Shown: in pieces, positions 47,001 to 56,430 of the stretch
Layout: each line of letters starts with the position of its first letter
How positions within the stretch are numbered: position 1 is the stretch's first letter
From: Coccinella septempunctata
Taxonomy: Eukaryota; Arthropoda; Insecta; Coleoptera; Coccinellidae
NCBI RefSeq assembly: GCF_907165205.1
Contig: NC_058193.1
Span: forward strand, 19,667,521-19,731,520
DNA: 64,000 nt
Reading direction: 5' to 3'
Position numbers and translations under genes: made by a program
The notes under the pieces: generated by a model
The model's input: only the letters and a program-made list of their open reading frames with translations
What the model was told of the DNA's origin: nothing
The model's database searches: none

Positions 47001-47505
47001 ATACAGAATCTTAATAAAAATTAATATTGAATATGATACTTTTACAGAAATACCTACTACCCGCAAAGTTTACAACAACGATAGAGCCGTCATTATAATG
47101 CATTGGAGCATGGATGCTGCTCATCTAGAGTTTCTTTTAATTTTTTTTTATAAAAGTGGATTTTGAACGAAGATTTTTTGGCCTGTTAAATTATTCAAAA
47201 TTTATATTTTTAATAACTCAATTTCCCCCTTGCCAAACTATCATCACTCTGTGATAGATTCTTGAATTTTGAGAAATTATCGAAATGAAGTATTGGTCAA
47301 TAATTTTTCAGTAATACCATTTTTCTCAATGCCTAAAAGCACATCCAACAATGAAATGAGATTGATGAGAACTTTGAAATGATATGACAATCGGCACTCA
47401 TCCCCTGCATGGCGAAATGAAGTGGATAGTGAAATCTCCATTTTAAGAATTTATTTCGATAAGCTTATATCATTGACTGCTTTTTTAATTACCATTTTTT
47501 TTCAG
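47001..47505 (+). other. End of intron 1
   Basis: AT-rich, ending with a polypyrimidine tract and acceptor TTTTTTTTCAG at 47505. Nothing else was recognised. Confidence 0.6.
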
Positions 47506-47675
47506 AATGCTGGTAGTTGTTACCTGTTTCATTGTGGACCACCCGAGGATTTCAAATGCAAATTTACTCATCATGTTAATTACTCTAGCGCAGTTCTAGC
47601 CATAAACAGACATATACCGGATCTGGAGAGTCAGATCAAGCTCACAAAGCATGAACAAGATTTAACTAAATTAAG
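47506..47675 (+). CDS. LRP11-like MANSC-domain protein, exon 2 (second half of MANSC)
   Basis: It continues exon 1 in phase 0 after Lys92. Residues 93-148 read NAGSCYLFHCGPPEDFKCKF, an N-glycosylation sequon NYS at 117, AVLAINRHIPDLESQIKL and TKHEQDLTKL. Cys97, Cys102 and Cys110 complete the disulphide set of the MANSC domain. The strongly conserved tail (ESQIKLTKHEQxLTxLR) is typical of LRP11-type MANSC proteins. A strong T-run acceptor precedes it and donor GTTGGT follows, ending in phase 2 with the split Arg149 codon AG. The open frame reads on past the donor to 47748, so the donor was placed by phase match to exon 3. Confidence 0.85.
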
Positions 47676-48220
47676 GTTGGTGCACTATGAAACTTATTGG
47701 ACGATTGTTTATTGGGTAGCTTATGGCAAAAACAACCATACTAAGTAGTGTGAATGTGGAAATACCAGGTAGGTATGGTATGGCAACGTTTTTCTTCCGG
47801 CTTACCAGCCATGTTTCACGAAATCTGATCTGATCGGAACGATCATTGTCGTGAGCTTCCATCGTCGTGAATCATAGCAAGTGGTTGAAAAGACTACATT
47901 TTTTTTTCCATAAGCTCCTCAATAGTTTCACAAGTTATATTGGATTTTATTTTATTATAGGAGACGAACAGGTACAAAACAAATAGTGTACCCATAGATA
48001 AAATGAGCTTAATTATAGAAATTATAAGTAGATAAATTCCATACAAGATTAGGCATTAAATTAATAATCGTGAGTACAGGGTTTTCTACTATAATTACCC
48101 CTCCTTCATATTTGTACCAACTGGAGATATATACATGCACATAACAAATGTTATGCATAAAAGGTATACGAAATCAACTACTTGTTCCAAAAAGATTTCC
48201 CATATGGAAAACGAAATGTA
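47676..48220 (+). other. Intron 2, first part
   Basis: AT-rich, no gene. Intron 2 runs to 54046 and includes the retrotransposon, hAT and MITE insertions listed below. Confidence 0.55.
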
Positions 48221-48752
48221 CTGACTCGTACAAATATTTTAAGAGTAGATTTTTGAGGTCAAAAGAAACACTTTTTTCCTATACCATTTTTTTTCCGATT
48301 CGGCCCAGATGAAAACATTTAACCACTTTAAATTTTCATAATGAGCTGTGCCACCCCTGGAAAAACAAAAGTGTCTTCATAATAAGGAGATACATCTGTG
48401 ATACTATACATCTGTGGATAATTTGGACAGAGTTGTATTCAGTCAAAGTACCCAATTTTTGAAATTTCACAAATACTTTTCAATTTTTGAACATCAAATT
48501 ATTCGAAAACGGCGCATTATACGAGAAAATATGGAGAATACTGTTATTTTACAAAAAGCTCCAATATTCATGAGAAATCGTCCAACTGAGTTTCAAGAGT
48601 TGGGTGCTTTGAATTTTTGGTATTTTTTAGGTACGTAATTGTCATAATGAGAAAACTTTGAGACGTGGGTGATATCTTGTGTTCGAAAAAGATTCATGAA
48701 ATAAATGAAAGACTATATTCCGGAACTCATTTCATTCGACGAAACCGTTTGA

Positions 48753-49195
48753 CGGCATCTGAAGAATCAACACCATTGGAGAACTATCAATCCTCGGAAG
48801 ATGTGAAAACATATTACAAATCCAGAGCATACGAACTATGGCAAACCCGCTGGTCACAAACAAATTCAAAACTACATGAATGTGAAAAAACAGTAAAAAA
48901 ATCTCCAGTAACACCACTCAATCGTAAGGAGCAAATCAGTTTGAGGAGACTACGAATAGGTCACACAGCCATAACACACAAATACCACTTAGAAAACACT
49001 GAACTACCAATATGTACCACCTGTAACCACAACCTTACCGTGAAACACATCCTTATAGATTGCCCCAGATTCGAAGAAGAGAGAAGAGCAGCAGCAATGG
49101 GGGACAACCTAAACGATATTCTGAACGTAGATCCTATTAGTGCAAGGCGATTGTTTCATTATTTGAATGCAATTAACGTTGTAAATGATATTTGA
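48753..49195 (+). CDS. C-terminal end of an R1/I-type ORF2 (zinc knuckle)
   Basis: About 147 uninterrupted residues from the truncation point to the stop. They include RRLRIGHTAITHKYHLENTE followed by LPICTTCNHNLTVKHILIDC, the Cys-x2-Cys-(8)-His-x4-Cys knuckle that follows RNase H in R1/I-type ORF2 proteins, and a helical tail ending NDI. Reverse transcriptase and RNase H are missing through truncation. There is no own start codon; the frame only happens to be open into the host repeat upstream. Confidence 0.72.
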
Positions 49196-49324
49196 AATTT
49201 TTTTTTTTTTAACCAGTCAATTTTTTAATATGTAGTAGGAGATGCAAATGACCTAGAAGTCGAAGCATCTCAAATGCTTAGCATTGTTTTTTTCTTTTCT
49301 CTGTAAATAAAAAAAAAAAAAAAA
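48753..49324 (+). mobile_element. 5'-truncated non-LTR retrotransposon insertion with 11-bp target duplication
   Basis: AAACCGTTTGA occurs on both sides (48742-48752 and 49322-49332), and the uninterrupted copy A shows the empty site. The right side ends in AATAAA and about 16 A residues (49309-49324). A heavily 5'-truncated insert with a poly(A) tail and a target duplication is typical of LINE retrotransposition. Confidence 0.85.
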
Positions 49325-49611
49325 CCGTTTGAGATTTTTTTTTGGTTTTTCATCAGCCTGTTAAACCAAAGAGTAACTGTTTAGTTAAACCAAGCCCATT
49401 CGAAAAAATGGCAACGGAAAAGTCTTTTGACCTCAAGAATCTACTGTTGAAATTTTTGTACGAGTCAAAGACTCACCCTGTATACTGAGTGGACAATAGA
49501 TTGAATGCAACTTCATTTTTTCAAATGGAAAACCCTTTATACGTTATATTATATACGTTTTGTTACTATATTTCTATTTTTAGATCTCTTTCTCTCCTGT
49601 TCTCGAATATA

Positions 49612-50204
49612 CAGGGTGCGGTTTTAACTGGAGGTAGTAAACTATCTCAAAAACTATGTACTTCAGAAAAAATTTGCCAAATAAAAATTGTATCAAGTGG
49701 GACAGAAAATTAACATTTTTTCTTCAACCTTGACCTTGACCTCAATATTATTTCAAGGTCCACTTAAGGTTTTTAAAGGCATAGATATATTCAGCCAGTG
49801 CAGATTCTTCTTGTCCAAAAAAAGTTGTTATTTTTGTTTGAAACGTTTTTTCATCGGATTTAAAATTATTGAACTAAAAATTCAGTGGGGAAAACTTTAT
49901 AACAATTTCGATAACAATCATGTTGTTATTAAAAAAAAAAAATTTGTTCGATGGTGCTCTGATATAAGAATACTTTAAATACATTTTGAATTTGAAATCC
50001 GACGAAAGAAGTTTCAAATAAAAGTTACCACTTTTTTTATGAAGAATATGCACAAAAGATATTTCTATTTGAAAAAATTAAGTTGACCTTAAAATAACCT
50101 TGAAGTCAAGGTTAAAACAAATTTTTTTTTCCTCTTGATACCTTATAACTTTCATTCGAAACATCTGAGATAATTTACTTTCTCAAAGTAAATGCCGCAT
50201 CCTG
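49612..50204. mobile_element. Tc1/mariner-type MITE, 593 bp
   Basis: CAGGGTGCGGTTTTAACTGG at the left and the inverted right end CAGGATGCGGCATTTACTTT share the first 11-12 bases with one change, and inner parts are also partly complementary. TA flanks both (49610-49611 and 50205-50206). Non-coding. Confidence 0.68.
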
Positions 50205-50206
50205 TA

Positions 50207-50934
50207 TAATTTATGAGAATATTTGACGCCACTATTGGGGGATGTATGTACATCTATATCATATCATGAAAGAATATTGTTATTGAGATAAGTTTTATTG
50301 TGAATGTAAGTGCTTACTTGTCGAATGGTCATGAAAAAATAACATTTTTTTTCTTCCATGAAAAAAAAATCTACTTGACCACTAAACATGTTGGTGGTCC
50401 GACTAACCGACACTTAGGCGAGAAAATCTCCTATCCTATGAAAAACTCAGCTTTCAATGGAACGGAGGGTTTTCCAATTTTCCATAGTGATTTTAGTGGA
50501 CTAGTGGAGGCACAACGACAATTTTTTCTGGGAGTCAATAAATATCTGGTTATTGCCTATAAAAGTCTACCTAATTGCTATTTATCGTGATCAGGTTATA
50601 TCAGGATATATTTTGAAACCTCCAATTTTCGTTTTAGTTATTCTAGTAGAAAATACTGTAATAGACAACAATAACGAGGAATCGAGGATAGGCGAAAATT
50701 TTTTATAACGATACATCCGTGGATCCGGTCCATGCTTTTTTTGTTGGAATAGATCCAATGAACTTTCTCAACAAACTGGATATCAAATTTCACGAAAAAT
50801 AATATGATTTAGAAATGATTGATCATACCATAAGGCATAAGTCTCGAACAAAAAATAGTGCAGTGTAATCCGATAATCGAAGAAAAACTTGAAATGAATT
50901 ATTGAAGAGGAAGACAAAAAAGTCACAGTGTGGA
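50207..50934 (+). other. Intron 2, no gene
   Basis: AT-rich. The 96-residue open frame at 50300-50590 shows no domain. Confidence 0.5.
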
Positions 50935-53000
50935 TTTATGCAGCCCCAAATAACAAATTTTGAGAAAATAGCTATTACAGATATTAGACTTATTGTAAAC
51001 CAATTTCAGAATGGAACTGATGATCAATTTTGTATTAGGTAAATATATAATACAATATTTATTTCTTTTAATGCAAAAATTTTGATTTGATTTGATTTTG
51101 AATTATCAGGAAAGAGTTGATTGCTTTATTTCTTGATGACCGTATTTTATGCAGCCACGTAATTATTATTATCCCAAGAGGAGTTTATACCACGTGACTT
51201 TCTCGCCATCCGTATAAGGCGTAAAGGGGGGAAGACTACCAGAATGTGGGGTGTTGTCACAGATCTTGAGCGATGAGTAGAAGTTACGAATATTACAATA
51301 GTTTCCACTTTAGTCGAAAAGATGGAAGGACTTAACGAACGTCTTTTTTCAATTTCACTAGGATACGAATTGTAGCCAATAGCGAAATTTTTCGAGAAAT
51401 TTTTTCATGTCGAAATTCCTAGAAGAGAAGATTTCACCTCGGAAAGTTATTTACATGAATGAATATTTGTTCCTCAATGAAAAAAAAAATTATTTTTTTT
51501 TCGTCACACGAATAGAAACATTTCTGCCTTTCCGAGATGACGAACTGATTGAATTCAATCATGATGAAAACCCCATATACATTAGTGGTTTCTGACGTAA
51601 GATATTCATTTTTTCTTTTTGAACTGACCACTAAAACGTGTAGATCCCTCTATTAACAAATAACCAGGTAGAAGTTGTCCAATTCCTCAGCTCCCAACAC
51701 TAATCAAACGTGATTTTCTTATAATTCGTACGCAGGTATTTGCTGATCGGCCTGTCCGATCACGAAACCTAAATTCCTACAACGAACATATAACTAAACA
51801 AACGATTTTATTTTTGCATTTTGTTTTATCCGTTTACCTTAGGTTAAGTGTAGGGCCGCCGCCAGACATTTTGCCGCCCCGGCAAAATAAAATTTCGCCG
51901 CCCCCGAAAAATGATATTTTGCCACCTTGCTTTGACTATAACGAGTATAAGTACATCATTCTTTATAGAATAACGTACAACATGTTCAAAATGTAGATAT
52001 TTAGAGATGAGTCTTTTTATAAATTGATATGCCTTAGAGAATGTTGAATCTTAAAAAAAGGTTAGAAAAAAAAAAAGAATACAAAAGAGTGGGTTATATA
52101 TCTACTAACTACGCCGGCTCCGGTATCATACAGTAAAATATATACAGTGAAACGTTTGAAAAATACAGATATAGAACTGACCTTCACTATGATTCAATTT
52201 GGAATTCGAAACTACACAGATAAAGACATATAAGAAAATATACAACAGTTTCAATTCGTATAAACACGATATACAATTGTAAAGGGTTGATAGGTACTCT
52301 CGTTTCTCAAGTATTTCAAATTCTTCCCAGAAATTAACATTTCGAATTCAGATTGGCAAACAGCATATAAAAATTATTTCTGAATCGTCCGAAAAACTAT
52401 ACAGTCTGTGAAGTTTATCAAAGTGACCGACTGACTAGAGAGCAAAAAAAGGGACAGTGAGTACCCGCTGCAGTGGAGATATTTACAGGCTGACTTTGAT
52501 AGTTATTTATGAGTAGACTGCGGCATCTTTGATCGTTTTCCATCTGGCGGTATTCCCCTTGTTTCTGGTTAAAATGCATTTTAATTCGTTACTTTGAGAA
52601 GAACATATGTGAATTGTTTGGCGACCAAGCGCAAAAAGCCACCTTTTTCTTGTTTTTCTAATGATTAATAATATTCGTCTTTTCGATTTTGAAGAAAAAA
52701 AATTTTTGTGTGAAAAAATTGGTCGTTTTATCAACTGATTTGCCGCCCCCAGAATGTGCCGCCCCGGCAGGGTGCCCGATTTGCCGGTCCTGACGGCGGC
52801 CCTGGTTAAGTGATTCAACAGATGTTTAAAAGACAAAACCGTTCATTTGTGATTGAAATATAAGGTTAGGTTGATTGTTCATTTGGTCTGCTTAAAAGGA
52901 AACATTTTAATTATTTGTTACTTGATAATTGTAACGTGATATGTATTACTTGATGATGTATTAATTAATCCACACTCACAGTAAGAAATGTTTAATATAT
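50935..53000 (+). repeat. Large dispersed repeat, copy 1 (interrupted by a hAT element)
   Basis: Blocks at 50935 (TTATGCAGCCCC), 51184 (TTATACCACGTGACTTTCTC), 51675-51780 (GATCGGCCTGTCCGATCACG) and 52855-52985 (ACTTGATGATGTATTAATTA) recur in diverged form at 54740, 53691, 54790-54900 and 56274-56410. The order differs partly between copies. This is an old repeat family of unknown type; no coding sequence was recognised. Confidence 0.5.
51851..52804. mobile_element. hAT-type element, 954 bp, with 8-bp target duplication
   Basis: GTTAAGTG stands directly on both sides (51843-51850 and 52805-52812). The left end TAGGGCCGCCGCCAGACATT and the inverted right end CAGGGCCGCCGTCAGGACCG are similar, and both are followed by short GCCGCCCC motifs. 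An 8-bp duplication and CAGGGCCG-type ends fit hAT. The minus-strand frame at 52507-52836 starts outside the element and is not a recognisable transposase, so the element is non-autonomous. Confidence 0.82.
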
Positions 53001-54046
53001 ACCTAGGGTGAGTCACAAATGTGTACCGAGCTTTCTGGGAGTGATAGTACACTGAAAAATAAGCATAGTTTGAAAAAATAAACTCATGGCCCAAAATGCA
53101 TATTGAATGAGATATATCCTACCAAAGTTGATAAAATTAAAAAAATTTCTCCTCATAACTTCTAACCGGTGAATGCCACCAGATTGAAATTTCGTGCATA
53201 AATGGCTTAATAAATGCACGTTGTTACAATGCATTTTTTTATTACATTTCCGATATTGTTATAAAGGGTGTTTTTAGAGGATGAGTCATGAAAACTTCTT
53301 TCGTTGTATTCGTTTGGGTGAAAAATAGAAGCATTCAATGGAGCGAAGAAATTTAAATGAAAAAGGTACTATCCGAATACAAACGTATCTTCAATTTACG
53401 TCCACGAACCAATTATTTACTTTGAGGAAGAGGCAAAGACCGACTACTCTTAGATCGTTTCGAATCGTGCAGGTATCCAGTTCGCACTACGTACACACTT
53501 ACCAACAAAAGATGAACGAATTTTATGGTATATTAATTGCCGTTGCAAGTTGCAGGTATGGTTCATCAGTAAGCGCAAGTGGCGCATGTGTTATGATTCA
53601 TAAATCAACGCACAGCAAAAATTATCTGCGAAATACGCGAACAACATATACGCACAAAAATAGTATTAATATTAAGATGGGATTATCCGATTATACCACG
53701 TGACTTTCTCGCCATCCCTATCAGCCGTAAGGAGGGTAAAACATAAACTGCTACCTCAACAGTAAGAAATGATGAAAATAAATTGAGATTCTTAACACTG
53801 ATAAAAATATCAACAAGTCTTAAGATTCTAATGGAATTAGCCACACGTCAAAATTCAGGGTACAATTAATCGAAAAAGTGTGTAGCTTCTGACCATTATT
53901 TATATAAATATTATTCGAACTCAACACTACTTTCAACCCGATGGAAAAGTCAACATAACCGAAGAACCCTAAATGCTAGTTGTTTTTAAACCCTGCAGAC
54001 TGTTGAAATTTTATAGACTTCGATACAACAAGTTATATTTTCACAG
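53001..54046 (+). other. End of intron 2, no other gene
   Basis: It contains mariner-like ends near 53005 (TAGGGTGAGTCACAAATG) and 53262 (AAAGGGTGTTTTTAGAGG), the block shared with 51184 at 53691-53717, and a 121-residue open frame (53338-53703) without recognisable domains. It ends with acceptor TTTTCACAG at 54046. Confidence 0.5.
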
Positions 54047-54171
54047 GAAAACAGAAAATGACCCAGAACCAGCCCCACACATACTTGAAGAAAAACCTCC
54101 AACGTCTGTTACAACCAGTACAACAGTGAAGACTATAGAAATTCTTCCTGATCAGAAGGAAACACCTAATG
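54047..54171 (+). CDS. LRP11-like MANSC-domain protein, exon 3 (start of Pro/Thr-rich linker)
   Basis: The first base G completes the split Arg149 codon of exon 2 (AG|G), then KTENDPEPAPHILEEKPPTS and VTTSTTVKTIEILPDQKETP N follow to residue 190. The composition is acidic, Pro- and Thr-rich, as expected for a flexible, possibly O-glycosylated linker after the MANSC domain. Acceptor TTTTCACAG and donor GTAAGA are both good, and the exon ends in phase 1 after G. Three consecutive phase matches make this gene model solid. No LDL-receptor class A, transmembrane or terminal exon was found to the right in this window. Confidence 0.75.
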
Positions 54172-54739
54172 GTAAGAAAGAACTTTTGTCCAACCTAAAC
54201 TTGAATGTATCAAAATAATCTCTTTCCAATAATGCTGCATGTTACAAAGCTGGTTCGTATTTCCACAAGAAAAACGATGAGCAAGTGCACGTTTCAAACC
54301 AACTGCTAAGCACTTCGTTCTCCGTACCAGTCGCAGAATCACTCCGAGTACCACAGTAGCATTGGCCACGGTGTACTACAAAACGCTTCCGAACTTCGCA
54401 GAGCAAGCCAAAATGATTTTGAAACTCCTGAAATGAATTTGCGCTTGGTCTACTTGTGAGCAAAGGTTCGAACGCGCTATCCAACTAATCGACGTATATT
54501 TTATACACATTGAACTTAATAAAGACTTTTTTTTCTTTATTGGGTTCAATGATGAAGGGTCATTCTTTCTTAACCTGACCCAAAATTAGATTATGAAAAA
54601 CATAAGATATCTTCATAAAATTCATCTTCATTGTGGATTTAGTGTGGATTTTATACAGATTTGAACAAATATAAATGAGCAATTAAAGATAAACAATTAG
54701 CAAGTATTAGTTGAATGTATTATTTTTCAACGACAGTGT
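54172..54739 (+). other. Start of intron 3, no gene
   Basis: It starts with donor GTAAGA. Minus-strand frames at 54166-54484 overlap each other and show no domain. Nothing else was recognised. Confidence 0.5.
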
Positions 54740-56430
54740 TTATGCAGCCCACTAACAAAATTATCATTTAACAAATAGACACATAATAAGTGACAATTTG
54801 GCAACTCCCAACTTCTTACGTTAATTTAATGCGATTATATGCGCAACTTTTTACTTAAATGGACTCGGATCAGCCTGTCTGGTCACGAAACTGTCAAAAC
54901 AAATAAGAAATTAATGATACGCATTAGGTACTTAGAAAATACCGGTAATGAATCCCAGTTTTCTGAGAAAATTGGAGTTCATTTTAGTGCATTCCTTTCA
55001 TTTCACATTTCCGCCTATGAAAATATTGAATTCTCAAATATTCAGTACATTCATTCCGATAGGCAGAGTAAATGTAAAAAAACCGTTTATCTGTGTTTAA
55101 CGTTGTTTTTCTTGCATGCCGTTGAAGATTTTGACGTTTTTCTGATGTTGATATGCGATTAACCGGAGCTGACGACGTTTTTCACTCTTGTCGCATTCTG
55201 GAGTTTTCAGATTTTTAACGTGTGGGGGGATTTGCCTATAAAAGCAGATTTTCCCCCGCGACGGCTCTCTTTTGTCACGCTCTGTACTCTCTTTTCTCTG
55301 CGATTCGACTTTGATTGTGTGTACGACAAGCCGTTCAACGAATTCAAAAATAATTTTGTGTTGCGAGGGTTAGTGCTCTTATTAATTAATTTTAAGTTTT
55401 CGTTTGTTTTCCGCGAGTGCCTGAAATAAAAGAGGTAGGTCCCCATCTTTACCGTTCAGTTTCTTTGTTGGACCTGCACCGGTTGCTTCTTTGGCACTGC
55501 TGTACTGTATCGCTTTATGTTATCTTTTGCCGTACTTTACCCTGTTTCGCGAGTCTGACTTTTCCCTTCGCTATCAGTCATGGTGCGTAAGCCCTTGAGG
55601 TAGTGAAGAGAAAGTCCCATCAACCCTCTGTTCGCGTTCCCGCGTCGTAGGTGTTGAAGTAGAGGTCTCTTCTTGTCTATCAGTCATGGTGCGTAAGCCC
55701 TTGGGGTAGAGAATAAGAGATACCTCTCGTCGTCAGTGAAATCCCTTGGGGTAGCGAATAAAAGTCTCGAGTAGATCCGCCCTGGCTGTGTTTCTTTCAT
55801 TTCTGGAGAAATACAATTAATTACATCCCGATACCGTATAGCAAGTCATTTCACTTCGCGAGGTCATCCTTAGTACCCATTTCGTCAGTTCTGGTTGGCG
55901 CATTTTATTGAACAACCTTTGATTTTCACTGTACCCGGTATAAACTTTATAAAGTGCTCGTGATCGGATCGAATTTCTCGAATATATGTTTGCTGATCGA
56001 TTCGCTCATATTTCATACCTACACATATTTCCGTTGTATATATAATGAGTTTCCGAAGGTGTGAATAAACTGGTACACAATTTGATTTTGACTACTTCGT
56101 TATCGCTACCACCCTAGATAACAGCGAACTCTGTCTCCGATTAGCAGCTACTCTGGTAGGTTTGCTATTCTTCCTAGTGAAAAGAATAGCTGGCGCTCGA
56201 GATAAGTTTTCTCCGAGAAAATCACGTTACATACCATTTATTTATTATGAAAATATTATTATGAATATATTATATGAGATTAGGTCAATTCTTAGTTTGG
56301 TTTGCATAAATGTAACATTTTAGTTTTTTATTACGTAGTTATTGTTACGTTGTACTTGTTATGCATATGATACGTGTTACTTGATGCTGCATAAATCCGC
56401 ACTCTCATCCAGGTTTATGAGAAAATCTAG
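54740..56430 (+). repeat. Large dispersed repeat, copy 2 (interrupted by an LTR-like block)
   Basis: It corresponds to the copy at 50935-53000 as given there: TTATGCAGCCC at about 54740, GATCAGCCTGTCTGGTCACG at about 54869, and GTTACTTGATGCTGCATAAA at about 56375. The stretch 55205-56240 has no counterpart in copy 1 and is read as a later insertion. Confidence 0.5.
55205..56240 (+). repeat. LTR-like block, probably a solo LTR of a Ty3/Gypsy-type element
   Basis: It is GC-richer than its surroundings, with a TATA-like box (CCTATAAAAGCAG, about 55234) and two near-identical 32-bp segments starting TATCAGTCATGGTGCGTAAG (about 55572 and 55678), plus a third partial one at 55740 (CCCTTGGGGTAG). 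It ends with GGTAGGTTTGCTATTC, a short spacer and GAATAGCTGGCGCTCGAGA, like the block ending at 21545. The strong bend from promoter-like to terminator-like sequence and the absence of coding DNA suggest an LTR. Exact ends and target duplication are not fixed. Confidence 0.45.

Larger units (their letters stand above)
48221..49480. mobile_element. Tc1/mariner-type MITE, copy B, with a nested retrotransposon fragment
   Basis: It matches copy A (34634-35508) from CTGACTCGTACAAATATTTT on, and ends AGTCAAAGACTCACCCTG before TA (49481-49482). The first bases of the left end are lost. It lacks the short MITE of copy A but contains a non-LTR insertion at 48753-49324. Confidence 0.78.

Noticed and set aside
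52507..52836. Minus-strand 109-residue frame as hAT transposase
   Set aside because: Its start lies outside the element (beyond the 8-bp duplication) and it shows neither the BED finger nor the C-terminal dimerisation motif of hAT transposases.
53338..53703. 121-residue plus-strand frame as a coding exon of the LRP11-like gene
   Set aside because: It has no acceptor in phase 2 to follow exon 2 and resembles no part of the family; the exon at 54047 fits exactly instead. Part of the frame lies in a dispersed repeat.
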